From the NCBI GenBank assembly GCA_046328715.1, contig JAXLWB010000025.1, positions 1 through 64,000 on the forward strand: a stretch of 64,000 nucleotides of DNA. Direction: 5' to 3'. The DNA is from JAXLWB01 sp046328715 (lineage in GTDB: Bacteria; Chloroflexota; Anaerolineae; Caldilineales; Caldilineaceae). Shown here in pieces: positions 1-9,202 of the stretch. A model generated the notes under the pieces. That model was given only the letters and a program-made list of their open reading frames with translations, was not told where the DNA came from and did not search any database. The position numbers and the translations under genes were made by a program. How positions within the stretch are numbered: position 1 is the stretch's first letter; each line of letters starts with the position of its first letter.

Positions 1-24
1 GACTTCGACAGGCTCAGTCACCGG
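1..24. repeat. Edge fragment of a dispersed CTTCGAC-type repeat
   Basis: The first bases contain CTTCGACAGGCTCAGTCA, which ends two bases before the stop codon of the first gene. A related palindromic sequence lies inside the nested repeat block near 27,423-27,459. Only one arm is in the window, so its full structure cannot be judged. Confidence 0.4.
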
Positions 25-25
25 G

Positions 26-883
26 CTATATGTTCCAGCGGCTAGGGTTAATCCCCGGTGCTTCATTGGCCATGTTGGCTGGGCGGTTGGGCACGTTAAA
101 ATCAAAGTTACTGGTGTTGAGGCTCTTAAACAGAGGGCGCACATGGGGCGGCAGGGTGGCCAGCTTCTCCGGCTCCCAATCCGGCACCTCAACAATCGGC
201 GGCGCCCAGGTCGGACGGTAAGCGATCGCCAACAGGCGGCGGTCTTCTGTGCTACGGTTGGGATAGTTAGCATGGAAGATCCCTTGGTGGATAATCGCCG
301 CCGAGCCCGCCGGGCAGCAGACCATGACCGATTCGGGATGAGTCAAGTAACGCTTATAGGGATTGCCGTCGCTGTGCAACGAAAGATGGGAATGGGGCAG
401 CACCAGCAGAGGTGCTTTGGCGGGCGTAAGTTCATCGAGATACCACAAGACGCGCACGAGTTTGGGTGCGCTGGCTTGCATCCCGAAAATTTTCGACCCA
501 TAGGGCTGGGCATCGGTGTGGATGGCGATGCCTGGATGGCCGGGGCGCGAGAGCGCAAAGACACACGAGGTTACCACCAGTTCGTCGCCAAAGAGCGTTT
601 CCAAAAAGCTGGTGATGGTGGGGTTGGCGATCAAGTCAATCGCGTGGGGCGAGTTCGACCATTGGACATTGCTATGTCCGCGCTGGTTTTCGCTGTAATC
701 GGTGGCAATGGTCGGCAAACGATCCAACTCCTCCTTAATCGCGGCCACCTGGTCGCTATCCAGGAGAGACGGAAATAAGACAAAGCCTTCGATCTCCAGG
801 TGTTTGATGCGTTGTGCAGTTGTAAAGCCAGACCAATCGGTTTTGTCAAGGGTCGCCGGGTATTCGGCGGGTCGGTTTTCCAT
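26..883 (-). CDS. Phytanoyl-CoA dioxygenase family protein
   Basis: This is a 285-residue protein of the PhyH group of Fe(II)/2-oxoglutarate oxygenases, which hydroxylate small molecules. The iron-binding HxD pair is visible as His122-Thr-Asp124. A distal His lies in GIFHANYPN around residue 204, and an Arg of DRRLLAI around residue 215 would hold 2-oxoglutarate. The ATG at 883 is chosen because GGAGG lies 7-8 bases before it; an in-frame upstream start at 928 has no such site. It is the last gene of a long minus-strand catabolic block. The substrate cannot be told from sequence. Confidence 0.85.
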   Translation of the reverse strand: MENRPAEYPATLDKTDWSGFTTAQRIKHLEIEGFVLFPSLLDSDQVAAIKEELDRLPTIATDYSENQRGHSNVQWSNSPHAIDLIANPTITSFLETLFGDELVVTSCVFALSRPGHPGIAIHTDAQPYGSKIFGMQASAPKLVRVLWYLDELTPAKAPLLVLPHSHLSLHSDGNPYKRYLTHPESVMVCCPAGSAAIIHQGIFHANYPNRSTEDRRLLAIAYRPTWAPPIVEVPDWEPEKLATLPPHVRPLFKSLNTSNFDFNVPNRPANMANEAPGINPSRWNI

Positions 884-964
884 ACATTTACCTCCTTCAC
901 AAAGCGTATATGCAAGGCAGCTTTCCATGACTGCCAGTCGCCACAGACAATGAAAATCTCACAC

Positions 965-1020
965 AAAGGCACAAAGTTTTGCTTTTCTCTGCGATCTTTG
1001 CGTCTCTGCGAGAAATATTT
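965..1020. repeat. Dispersed repeat of the CTCGCAAAGACGCAAAG type, copy 1
   Basis: On the minus strand, positions 1015-996 match positions 31,605-31,624 at 19 of 20 bases. The surrounding bases are also rich in CAAAG and CTTTG words that can fold back. It sits between the ferritin-like gene and the dioxygenase gene and may act as a hairpin spacer or terminator. Confidence 0.5.
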
Positions 1021-1054
1021 TCAGGGCAGCCTAGATCGTGGGGTAGTGCTCTCC

Positions 1055-2230
1055 TCATGCCGCCGGTTGATGAATGGGCAGCAATCCAGATCGGTACTCC
1101 GCTTCCCACAAGTTGACCGTCTCTTCGATAAACTGTTCGGGCGCAGTTTTGATGCCGTGGGCTTTTGCCAGTTCGGGAATCCAGCGCTTGCCATAGGCAA
1201 CATGGGTGCGTTCGTCAGCCATGTCATAGCTGATGTACTGGACGGAAAGGACATCGTTCAAGCCTTGATAGGCTTTGATGCTCTCATGGCGATAAGGGAA
1301 GGCATGAACCTCGTTGCCCATAGTCAACAGGGTGTATTGCGTAGCGGGATCATATTGACTGCGCCATTCGTAGATACGGGTATTCTGCGGCACACTGGTA
1401 AAGTCGAGATTGTGCTGTGCCATCCATTCGATGCCCAGCTTGCAATGACGTGTCTCATCATAAAGATGACGGGCGCTGTCGTAGGTGAATTCCCACGGCA
1501 TTTGCGGCGAACGGAAGATAATATTGGCGACGGTTTCGGCGGCCAGCATCTCCTGGCTGTAGTTTTCAAATTCCAATTGGCGGCGGAGCAGCACGTCGGG
1601 TTCACGCATCACCTGTCCAGCTTTGCGGTTGACCAGGGGAAAGCGCCTATCACGCGCTGCCTGGGTTGCCAGCGTAAAGGGGGTGCGGCTGGACGGCGGT
1701 GGCGGTGGGGTGGCACGTTCATCATGACCTGTAACACCACCTGTCGCCGCCAGTAAGCCAGCGATATACTGCTCCCACTCTCCAACCGGGTGATTTGCCA
1801 GGGTTGCTTCAGCCCAATGCAGATGCTCATCTTCGTCGACCAGAATATGTTTGAAGGCATAGCGTGTGGGTGCATCGGGATTGGCAAAGGTCTGGGTTTG
1901 ATGCCAACGATATGCATTCACCAACGCTGGTTTGATCACGCGGAAAAGTCCAGCCAGCAGATCGCAGGCATTGGGCGCATGCAGCGCTTCAGCCATCAAC
2001 CGTTCCAGCGCATCATCGTCCGGTGGGCGAAAGGCGGGAGTTTGGATCTCGCGCAACCGTTGATAGAGATGCTGTACATGTTGGGCATCCTCCCACAGCA
2101 GACGCCCCATGTCGAGCTTCCATTCCATTTGGGCGGTGGCTGGCAACCAACCTGCCAGGATGCGGACGATCTCATACTCGATAAAGCGATAGCGGTTCAA
2201 CAGACGTTTGTTGGTTTCAAATTCAATCAT
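1055..2230 (-). CDS. Ferritin-like (diiron) superfamily protein, two-domain
   Basis: This is a 391-residue mostly helical protein with repeated ExxH motifs typical of carboxylate-bridged diiron proteins: EDEH near residue 136, DETRH near 270 and DERTH near 350. The motifs fall in two halves joined by a proline-rich linker around residues 175-185 (PPPPPSS), suggesting two four-helix units. GGAG precedes the ATG. It is 17 bases downstream of the MDR dehydrogenase gene and probably shares its transcript. I do not recognise a named family beyond the superfamily; an oxygenase or metal-handling role is possible but inferred. Confidence 0.65.
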   Translation of the reverse strand: MIEFETNKRLLNRYRFIEYEIVRILAGWLPATAQMEWKLDMGRLLWEDAQHVQHLYQRLREIQTPAFRPPDDDALERLMAEALHAPNACDLLAGLFRVIKPALVNAYRWHQTQTFANPDAPTRYAFKHILVDEDEHLHWAEATLANHPVGEWEQYIAGLLAATGGVTGHDERATPPPPPSSRTPFTLATQAARDRRFPLVNRKAGQVMREPDVLLRRQLEFENYSQEMLAAETVANIIFRSPQMPWEFTYDSARHLYDETRHCKLGIEWMAQHNLDFTSVPQNTRIYEWRSQYDPATQYTLLTMGNEVHAFPYRHESIKAYQGLNDVLSVQYISYDMADERTHVAYGKRWIPELAKAHGIKTAPEQFIEETVNLWEAEYRSGLLPIHQPAA

Positions 2231-2246
2231 CGTGGACTCTCCAAAG

Positions 2247-3281
2247 TTACGACTCCTGCCAGGTAAAAATCACTCCCAGCATCGACTTTTCGCGAGCGTA
2301 AGCCATTTCATAGGCTTTGGCCATTTCGCTGTAATGAAAGCGGTGGGTGATCAGCCGTTTGGGTTCCAACCGCCCATCTGCCATCAGCGAGAGGACATGA
2401 GCGGCGTTGCGGTCAGCCGTGTAATGATCGGCGGTCAAGAGCGGATCGCTGCTGGCATTCGGATAGAGGTACCCGGCCGGTCCAGAGACGGCAATCAGCG
2501 AGATGCCCTTGATGTAAAAATATTGCATCGAAAGTGGGTTGAAATCAAGCGCCTCTTCACCGCGTCCTAACAGGCTGACAATCGACAGCCGACCATTCGG
2601 ACGCACCATTTCGACCGCTGCGCGATAGGCCGGCCAGGGATTGGCAGTCAGCACCACCAGATCGATGCCTTGCCCGTCGGTGAACTGATTCAGCTTGGCC
2701 TGTAAATCGGGGTCATCAAAGAGCAGTGCCTGGTGTGCGCCCATTTGCCGCGCCATCTCTAAGCGCAACGGGCTATTGCCGATCGCCACCACCCGCCCGC
2801 CAAAAAGTGGAGCAATCGCCACTGCGCCCAGGCCCAACACACCCAACCCGACCACCGCCACATTTTCGCCTGCTTTGAAATGCGCCTTGTGATAACAATG
2901 GGCGCTGAGGGCGTAGAGATGCGCCCAGACGGCGTCTTCGTCAGCTACCCCGTCGGGCACTTTGACCAAGCTGGCCGACTCGTTGGTGATATATTCCGAC
3001 TGGTGCGGCTGACGGGTGACGATGCGGTCGCCGACTTTGACGCGCCGCACTGCGCTGCCTACTGCTTGCACGATGCCCAGATTGCTATCCCCCACCCAGC
3101 GCGGATAGTCGGGCGCACCCGGCACCTGTTCTGCGCCCTCGTAGTTGCCGCGATCCGTGCCAATTTTGAGGGCGGAGATACGGGTTTTGACCCAAATCTC
3201 ATCGGGCTGCAAGTGACTGGTGATGAGTGGCTGTTCTTCAATGCGCAAATCACGGGGGCCGTGGAGAATGGCAATTTTCAT
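2247..3281 (-). CDS. Zinc-binding dehydrogenase (MDR) family protein lacking the usual zinc ligands
   Basis: This 344-residue medium-chain dehydrogenase/reductase has a GroES-like N-terminal half and a Rossmann half with the NAD(P)-binding GLGVLGLGAVA around residues 145-157. The catalytic-zinc Cys normally found in CGxCGTD is replaced (RISALKIGTDRG), and the usual GHE is also absent, so it may work without catalytic zinc like quinone or enoyl reductases. GAGG precedes the ATG. The gene lies between the ferritin-like and D-aminoacylase-like genes in the same direction. The substrate is unknown; a sugar- or polyol-derived one would fit the cluster. Confidence 0.8.
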   Translation of the reverse strand: MKIAILHGPRDLRIEEQPLITSHLQPDEIWVKTRISALKIGTDRGNYEGAEQVPGAPDYPRWVGDSNLGIVQAVGSAVRRVKVGDRIVTRQPHQSEYITNESASLVKVPDGVADEDAVWAHLYALSAHCYHKAHFKAGENVAVVGLGVLGLGAVAIAPLFGGRVVAIGNSPLRLEMARQMGAHQALLFDDPDLQAKLNQFTDGQGIDLVVLTANPWPAYRAAVEMVRPNGRLSIVSLLGRGEEALDFNPLSMQYFYIKGISLIAVSGPAGYLYPNASSDPLLTADHYTADRNAAHVLSLMADGRLEPKRLITHRFHYSEMAKAYEMAYAREKSMLGVIFTWQES

Positions 3282-3323
3282 GCGACCTCGTTTCTGTTAA
3301 AGAAGGGTTTGGCTCATTCAGAA

Positions 3324-3441
3324 CTTACGCAAGACGCCGGTTTCTACTGTAGCACAAGATATTTTCTTGTGCGGGGTGTAACCGGCAAGAGGAACAAGAA
3401 GCTATCTTGTTCTACAAAATGCACACTCGTCTTGCGTAAGT
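3324..3441. repeat. Intergenic palindromic element with 14-bp perfect outer arms
   Basis: ACTTACGCAAGACG at 3324-3337 is the exact reverse complement of 3428-3441. Smaller inverted repeats built on CAAGAT and ATCTTG lie inside. It ends four bases before the stop codon of the D-aminoacylase-like gene. A second member, with the same CTTACGCAA end, lies at 32,691-32,762. Confidence 0.75.
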
Positions 3442-3445
3442 CCTA

Positions 3446-5014
3446 TCATTGTTTGAAACGTAGCGCCCGTCCTGGCAAGCGTGCTGGTAGATCAGTCACG
3501 GGTTGGCTGTTGCGGATGATGGGAACGCCGTTGACGAGCACCTGTTCTACGCCGACCGAGAGTTGGTGAGGCTGTTGAAAGGTCGCCCGATCCCGAATTT
3601 CAGCGGCGTCAAAGACGACCAGATCGGCGAACCAGCCCTCGCGCACCAGCCCGCGCTGAGTCAAGCCAAAGCGCTCGGCAGGGTGTGCGCTAAGTTTGTA
3701 GACCGCGTCCTCCAGCGAAAAGAGTTTGCGGTCGCGCACACACGGCCCCAGAATGCGCGGCGCAGAACCATATTGGCGCGGATGAATCACACTCTCCGGC
3801 TGAAAGATGCCATCGGTGCCGAGCATGAAGCAGGGATGTTGCAAAAAGGGATCGACCCGTTCATCAGCCCCGTGATTGAAGACGAGCAGTACCGCCAGAT
3901 TTTCCTCGATCAACAGGTTGCAGAGAGCGTCGGCAGGCGGCAGTTTGACAGCAGCGATGTATTCAGCCAGTGTCTTGCCCTGATAGACCGAGTTTGCTTT
4001 GCTCAGCACCCAGGCGATATGGATCGAGTCAAAGTCAGCGGAGTCGTTCTCCAGACCCCGTGCACAACGGGCGCGGATCATTGGGTCGCTTAGTTTATGG
4101 ATCACTGCCAGCGGGCCGTCGCGCCAAGCCTCGTAGGGCAGCAAATAGTTCAGCATGGTCGAGCCGGGCATATAAGGATAGACATCAAACGAAAATGAGA
4201 CTTCATTGCGGGCGACTGTATCGACATAGCGCAGGAGCTCGTCGGTCTCTTGCGGAGTGGCACCTTTGAAGTGCGAGATGTGAACGGGTACGCCCGCCCG
4301 CCGCCCAATTTCGACCGCTTCTTTGAGTGCGGTCAGAGTGCCTCGTTTGTAGCGCATATGGGTAGCGTACAAGCCACCAACCCGCGCCATCGGCTCGCAG
4401 GCAGCCGCCAGTTCATCGGTCGTCGCCCAGCATTGCGAAATGTAATCCAGCCCGCTCGACAAGCCAACTGCGCCCGCCGCCATGCCCCGCTCCACCTCGG
4501 CGCGGATGTTCTGCATCTGATAATCATCAACCGCCGCATCGCCAAAGCCACAGACCAGCGAACGCACATTGGCGTAGGGCAGATGGGCGATGCTGTTTTG
4601 CACATTCGTCCCATCGAGCAACGCCATGTAATCCGCCAGGCTCTGCCAGCCACGATACTCCTCGAAGCGCAAGCCATCCAGCGAGCGCAAATAGTAGATC
4701 CATTCGTAGGCCGTCTGTGCGTTGACCGGCGCATACGAGATACCATCGGCCATGATCACTTCGGTTGTAAAACCCTGGCTGGTTTTGGAAAGGTTGTGGG
4801 GTTGGTTGAGTAGCCAGCCATCGGCGTGGTTGTGGACATCGACAAAGCCGGGCGCGACGATCTTGCCCGTCACATCGATCACCTGCTGCGCCGCCACCTC
4901 GTCCAAGCGTCCAATCTGGGCAATACGATCTCCCAGAATGCCCACATCCGCCTGATAGCGGGGCGTTTTTGTGCCATCAATCACCGTACCATTTTTGAGG
5001 ATGAGATCAAACAT
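3446..5014 (-). CDS. N-acyl-D-amino-acid deacylase (D-aminoacylase) family amidohydrolase
   Basis: This 522-residue protein has the small N-terminal beta-sandwich (LILKNGTVIDG) and TIM-barrel of metal-dependent amidohydrolases. The metal-binding HxH is His61-Asn-His63 in FVDVHNHAD. The motif GLSSGLDY and the spacing of HISHFKG and GTDGIFQP match D-aminoacylases, which remove N-acyl groups from D-amino acids. The family also contains enzymes acting on other N-acyl or cyclic amide substrates. Upstream of the ATG no strong ribosome site is seen. Neighbouring amidohydrolases suggest a shared degradation pathway. Confidence 0.85.
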   Translation of the reverse strand: MFDLILKNGTVIDGTKTPRYQADVGILGDRIAQIGRLDEVAAQQVIDVTGKIVAPGFVDVHNHADGWLLNQPHNLSKTSQGFTTEVIMADGISYAPVNAQTAYEWIYYLRSLDGLRFEEYRGWQSLADYMALLDGTNVQNSIAHLPYANVRSLVCGFGDAAVDDYQMQNIRAEVERGMAAGAVGLSSGLDYISQCWATTDELAAACEPMARVGGLYATHMRYKRGTLTALKEAVEIGRRAGVPVHISHFKGATPQETDELLRYVDTVARNEVSFSFDVYPYMPGSTMLNYLLPYEAWRDGPLAVIHKLSDPMIRARCARGLENDSADFDSIHIAWVLSKANSVYQGKTLAEYIAAVKLPPADALCNLLIEENLAVLLVFNHGADERVDPFLQHPCFMLGTDGIFQPESVIHPRQYGSAPRILGPCVRDRKLFSLEDAVYKLSAHPAERFGLTQRGLVREGWFADLVVFDAAEIRDRATFQQPHQLSVGVEQVLVNGVPIIRNSQPVTDLPARLPGRALRFKQ

Positions 5015-5058
5015 AAGCGTAAAAAATGTCCTTAATGATTGTGTGAGAAAGCGCCTGT

Positions 5059-5811
5059 TTAAGGGAGTTTCAACAGGCGGCGAGCGTTGTCACCCAGAAT
5101 CAGGCGTTTGTCCGCATCCGAAATTTGGGCAGTGATGATCTTGCCCAGTTGCGGGCGTGGGTCCATCAATGGCTGATCCGAACCAAAGAGTACCCGGTCG
5201 ACCCCGGCTTTGTGCACCAACTCTTCAATCACGCCAGGGGTGCGAAAGGTGGAGCAGGTCTCCAGGTAGACGTTGGGGTGCGCTTGGGCGGCGGCAATCG
5301 CTTCGGCGCGTGCTTCGGGCAGATTGCCGCTGTGACCAGCCACAAAGTTAGCATCGGGATAGAGTGGCGCAATATCTTGTAGGAAACGGGGGCGGTTTTG
5401 GCGCAGATGGTCGGTATGAAAGATCACCGCCAGCTTGCGTTCGTGGGCAAATTGGTAAATGGGGTGCCATTCAGGTCGGTTGAACTCCCAGGGAGTATAG
5501 GGGGGATAGAGTTTGATAGCGACAAAGTGCAATTCGTCAATGGCGCGCGCCAGTTCCGGCACCATCCGGTCGGGCATGGTGGGTGAAACATAGGCAAAGC
5601 CTACAAAGCGGTCGGGGTGTTGGGCAATAAAGCGGGCGGCCAGGTTATTGCCGGTTGTGCCATCGGGGTGAAAGATCTGGAACAGACAGGCAATATCGAT
5701 GCCGGCCCGATCCATAGCGTGCAACATCAGCGCCGGGTCATCCTTCATGCCATAGAGATCCCAGCGCCCTACATGCCCATGAAAATCAATAACCTTGATG
5801 CCCTCAATCAT
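5059..5811 (-). CDS. Amidohydrolase (metal-dependent hydrolase, PF04909-type)
   Basis: This is a 250-residue TIM-barrel hydrolase starting with the metal-binding FHGHVGRWD (His11-Gly-His13). Later metal or catalytic residues are visible in FVAGHSGN and LFGSDQPL. Family members decarboxylate or hydrolyse small acids and lactones. The ATG at 5811 has GGAGGG upstream and overlaps the end of the previous gene (stop at 5806-5804), so translation is probably coupled. An in-frame upstream start at 5853 is less likely. Its partner upstream is a degenerate relative, so the two may form a complex. Confidence 0.85.
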   Translation of the reverse strand: MIEGIKVIDFHGHVGRWDLYGMKDDPALMLHAMDRAGIDIACLFQIFHPDGTTGNNLAARFIAQHPDRFVGFAYVSPTMPDRMVPELARAIDELHFVAIKLYPPYTPWEFNRPEWHPIYQFAHERKLAVIFHTDHLRQNRPRFLQDIAPLYPDANFVAGHSGNLPEARAEAIAAAQAHPNVYLETCSTFRTPGVIEELVHKAGVDRVLFGSDQPLMDPRPQLGKIITAQISDADKRLILGDNARRLLKLP

Positions 5812-6568
5812 GGCCGCCCTCCCCTTGCAAGATCCGTTCCAAATTGCCCGCACAAATCAACGCCAGTTCTTCGTCGTTCAGGCGCGTATGATGCAAATAA
5901 AAGAGCATCGGCCCCATGGCAAAGCGCCAATACCACGAACCATAGACCAGCCGTTGGGCACCAAAGCGATCACACAGCGCCTCAAACTCACCAATCGGTT
6001 CGTAGCGGCTCAATTCCAGATAGCTATTGGGTAGCGTCTGCAACAAAGGTCGCACCCAGAGGGCATGGCTATAATGGGCACCGACCAGCACAGTCACCAG
6101 CTTGGGATAGGCTTGCAAAGTAGTGACTAGCTCGTCCAGGTTGGCTTCCTGCAGCGGAATCCAGAGTGGGATGCGTCGCTCACTCAGCCAGCTCAGCAAT
6201 TCGTCATAGGCCCACGGGCGGAAGGGCAGCCCCACCACCTTGCTCTCAAAAAGGCGCACTGAGCGCACCTGCCCCTGACGGTGCAACGCCTCGATCTGCG
6301 CCAACGAATCCTGGGTCGGCATAACCAGCCATTGTGGCTCCAGACGCCCATCGTCGCCCAGCCAATCTTGTAAATAGCGATTGCCGTCAAGCGGGCTGAT
6401 GCTTTCGGCTTGCGCATGGTAGATAAGGGCGCGTCCCACCCCATGCCGATCCATCTCCGCCAACAGTCCCGCCCGGTTGCGACAGGGAGAGGGTTCATCA
6501 TAAAGGTCGCCCACGCGCACATTGGCGTCAAAGACGGGGACGCGTGCAGTAAAACGTAACGAAGGCAT
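5804..6568 (-). CDS. Amidohydrolase-like protein lacking recognisable metal ligands
   Basis: This 254-residue protein resembles the PF04909-type amidohydrolases in length and order of elements. The N-terminal HxH is replaced by DANVRVGD, and the late active-site FGSD is replaced by YGSWYW. It therefore looks like a catalytically inactive or altered relative, perhaps a structural partner of the next gene, which it overlaps by eight bases. The ATG at 6568 places the beta strand of the family near the N terminus; an upstream in-frame start (6616) is possible. Confidence 0.7.
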   Translation of the reverse strand: MPSLRFTARVPVFDANVRVGDLYDEPSPCRNRAGLLAEMDRHGVGRALIYHAQAESISPLDGNRYLQDWLGDDGRLEPQWLVMPTQDSLAQIEALHRQGQVRSVRLFESKVVGLPFRPWAYDELLSWLSERRIPLWIPLQEANLDELVTTLQAYPKLVTVLVGAHYSHALWVRPLLQTLPNSYLELSRYEPIGEFEALCDRFGAQRLVYGSWYWRFAMGPMLFYLHHTRLNDEELALICAGNLERILQGEGGHD

Positions 6569-6696
6569 GAACAGTCGCAATCCTTTCGAGAAACAACAAC
6601 GACGCCCAAAGGGCACACGGAAAGGAACGAAGGGTCACACGGCATTTTTCGTTTATTTCTCTATTCGTTGTTGTCTAGTGTCTGAGTAGTTACCGC

Positions 6697-7839
6697 TTAT
6701 GCTTGATTTACCCGCAGCCGTGCCCAGCGAATGTGCGTGATGCTGGCGTAGGTACACCACCAACTGGCATAGAGATCGCCCTCCTGCGTGGTGCAAAGGG
6801 TCGGGGCACCAAAGGCGATGGTGTCATGGCTGCGCGGGTATTTGTCGGGCGAACTGATGCCCAGGTGTGTCCAGCCGGTCGCATCCCAAACCCGCACCTG
6901 ATTTTCGAGATCCCAGCTTTGCCCCAGATCGGGGGAGAGCGCCAGCATAAAGCCAGGTTGTTCTGCCTCGCGCAGGGTGTAGATGGCCGCTAAGGTGCCG
7001 TCCGGCAATTGCGCAGGCCAGTTGGTTTGGCCGGGCAAGCGGGTCGCTTGAGGCATCGGCCAATCTTCGGCGTTGGCATCTGTAACTGAGCAATGGATCG
7101 GCAAGTTGATCGGCCCCTTGTCCGGCTGCGTCATGTCGGCGGCCCAATAGACGGTGAAAAGACGGTCATCATGGAGGCGGATCGTCTTGCCATGCCAAAA
7201 GCCTTTGCCAATCGCCGCGCCATCCGCCATCACCTGCATTTCGCTCCAGGTGCGCCCGCGGTCAGCCGAGGTCATCGCCAGCATGACGGGCTTGTAGGGG
7301 CGGTCGTCGTTGTAGCCGTGCCAGCGGTCAAAGGTCGCCAGCCAGTGACCATTAGCCAGTTCGGTAATGGTGCTGGCTGGAGTGGCAACCAACCCCGACG
7401 GAAGCTTGATCGGCTGCGGCCCCGCCCAGGTGTGACCGTGATCATTCGAGGTGAAGAAGATCGGCTCGTTGTCGATCAGCCCACCGCTGGGGCTAAACAT
7501 CTGCTGGTCTGGAACAGAACGGTCGGCACGAAAGGCAAAGACCAGCAGCGTGCCATCGCTCAAGCGTGAGAGAAAGCCGTCATGATAGGAGTAGGGGCGG
7601 TCGTCGCCTGCTTTGTCGTACAAAAAGCCCTGCAACTGCCAGGTGACGCCACCATCAAACGAGCGGGTGAGGGCGATATTCTGGTTGGCGGCATACATGC
7701 CATCCCCGCGATTAAAGGTCGCCAGCCATTCCTGCCCAGCAATCTGCACCGGGTGCGAATGCGAGGCAAAGACATGATAGTGTGCCGGGTCAGGGTTGAT
7801 GTAGAGGATGCCGCTATCGACAAGGTCTAATTTTTTCAT
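6697..7839 (-). CDS. Sialidase-fold (BNR/Asp-box) protein
   Basis: This 380-residue protein carries four Asp-box motifs of the SxDxGxTW type: SFDGGVTW, SNDHGHTW, SADRGRTW and SPDLGQSW. Together they mark a six-bladed beta-propeller of the sialidase/exo-glycosidase kind. No signal peptide is evident, so it is probably cytoplasmic. I cannot confirm the full sialidase active site, so the activity on sialic acid is not assured; related proteins cleave other sugars. It is followed in the cluster by amidohydrolases and preceded by a second sialidase-fold gene. Confidence 0.8.
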   Translation of the reverse strand: MKKLDLVDSGILYINPDPAHYHVFASHSHPVQIAGQEWLATFNRGDGMYAANQNIALTRSFDGGVTWQLQGFLYDKAGDDRPYSYHDGFLSRLSDGTLLVFAFRADRSVPDQQMFSPSGGLIDNEPIFFTSNDHGHTWAGPQPIKLPSGLVATPASTITELANGHWLATFDRWHGYNDDRPYKPVMLAMTSADRGRTWSEMQVMADGAAIGKGFWHGKTIRLHDDRLFTVYWAADMTQPDKGPINLPIHCSVTDANAEDWPMPQATRLPGQTNWPAQLPDGTLAAIYTLREAEQPGFMLALSPDLGQSWDLENQVRVWDATGWTHLGISSPDKYPRSHDTIAFGAPTLCTTQEGDLYASWWCTYASITHIRWARLRVNQA

Positions 7840-7888
7840 GTTTACTCACTCTCTCATCCTTGAAAGGTGTGAGTCCCTCCAAGATCAT

Positions 7889-7949
7889 GTGCGACGCACT
7901 GGCGTCAAGAGCCTGGATCGATCCACACCATTGCGCCAGTGCGACGCAC
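7889..7949. terminator. Hairpin between the two sialidase-fold genes
   Basis: Bases 7889-7904 and 7934-7949 form a 16-bp inverted repeat with one mismatch. It lies downstream of the gene at 7974-9113 and upstream of the one at 6697-7839. No strong T-run follows, so it may be an RNA-stabilising hairpin or a weak terminator. Confidence 0.5.
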
Positions 7950-7973
7950 GTACTCACACTTTCCATCTACGCA

Positions 7974-9113
7974 TCAGCCCACCCGCCAGCGCGTTGCAGC
8001 GGCGTGGGTGATGCCATCTGGCCCAGTGAACCAGTAGCAGGTAAAGAGCGATCCATCAGCAAATTGCACGGTGATCGGGTAGCCGAGATCGGAGCCGCCC
8101 CGCCCCGGCTCATGGCCTACGGCATTATGCCAGAGTGATGAGACTGTGCCGCCGTCATCGCGCAGAATGATCGGATGGGCGCTGTCCCAGGTGCGCCCAT
8201 CGTCGTTGCTCAACACCGCTCGAATCCCCATTGGCTCCCAACGATAGGTAACGCAGCAGAGCAGCCGCCCATCGTGCAGGCGCAGAAGGTGGGGCGGATA
8301 GCCCTTGATCGTCGTCGCCAATGGCTGCGACCAGGTGCGCCCGCCATCTTCCGACCAGCTTTCCAGCAAATAGCCCTCGGTCAGCTTGCCCTTGGCAGCA
8401 TGACGCATCAGCGCCAGCACACGCCCCGGCGCAACTTCGATCAGCCCCACTTCATCGCCATCCACGCCCGCAATGCTGGAGGACATGGGGATCAGCCGCC
8501 AATCCTCCCTATTTGTGTGGGATTCGGGATTGCTGCGAAAAATAAAAGTTTGGCCACGACTGTAGTCGGGATTGCGCCCATAAACCGGCAACAGGATCGC
8601 TCCATCGCTCAGCTGCACCCAGCGCGGAAAGGAGGTTAGCCAGCTAAAGCCGGGTACGTGCCACACACGGCGCTGCCAGGTGCGCCCCTGGTCGCCAGAA
8701 CGTTGGAAAAAAAGTTTGGGCATCCCCACCACAACTTCCTCACCGCGCAAATTAGGATGTTCGCGCACCGAAAGTCCCAGCGCTTCGGCCTCGGCTCGGC
8801 GCGCCGTGGGCCACGTTTCAAAACCGACGGTGCCCGCAGCCACATAGGACCCATCGGGCAGCACATCGGCAAAGCGGTCGTAACATTCGCGCACGTTGCT
8901 GGCAGGCCAGCTAAAGGGAATCGTCGGGTCGTCGCTCTCCTGAAACGTTGCGCCCTGATCGCTGGAGACGAGGACGACGCGCTTGTCCAACCCGTAGTGG
9001 TCGGCAAAGGGAGAGACCAAGGCCAATACTGCCAGTCGCCCATCTGCTAACAAGCGCGGCACCGGGCCGATGACATAGTGGTCAGGACGTTTGTAGAGAA
9101 TGCTATGCTGCAT
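7974..9113 (-). CDS. Sialidase-fold (BNR/Asp-box) protein, second copy
   Basis: This 379-residue beta-propeller protein has Asp boxes SSDQGATF, SGDQGRTW, SEDGGRTW and SNDDGRTW. It is about the same length as the downstream gene at 6697-7839 but clearly diverged from it, so the pair may act on different linkages or positions of one substrate. No signal peptide is visible. A role in glycan hydrolysis is inferred from the fold only. Confidence 0.8.
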   Translation of the reverse strand: MQHSILYKRPDHYVIGPVPRLLADGRLAVLALVSPFADHYGLDKRVVLVSSDQGATFQESDDPTIPFSWPASNVRECYDRFADVLPDGSYVAAGTVGFETWPTARRAEAEALGLSVREHPNLRGEEVVVGMPKLFFQRSGDQGRTWQRRVWHVPGFSWLTSFPRWVQLSDGAILLPVYGRNPDYSRGQTFIFRSNPESHTNREDWRLIPMSSSIAGVDGDEVGLIEVAPGRVLALMRHAAKGKLTEGYLLESWSEDGGRTWSQPLATTIKGYPPHLLRLHDGRLLCCVTYRWEPMGIRAVLSNDDGRTWDSAHPIILRDDGGTVSSLWHNAVGHEPGRGGSDLGYPITVQFADGSLFTCYWFTGPDGITHAAATRWRVG

Positions 9114-9134
9114 GGTTCGATCTACTTTGCTCTG

Positions 9135-9191
9135 AATGAGAAGCGGAATTTCCCCAACCGATTTTCGAGAAGCAAAATTCCGCTTCTCATT
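9135..9191. repeat. 17-bp perfect inverted repeat (hairpin)
   Basis: AATGAGAAGCGGAATTT at 9135-9151 is the exact reverse complement of 9175-9191. It lies between the stop of the gene at 9203-9907 and the start of the sialidase-fold gene. It could be a terminator or attenuator for this operon, or one of the dispersed palindromes common in this window. Confidence 0.75.
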
Positions 9192-9202
9192 GCAACCGCA
9201 GT

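Noticed and set aside
800..1756. A long plus-strand frame opposite the ferritin-like gene
   Set aside because: It is antisense to a gene with clear diiron motifs and has no family-like sequence of its own.
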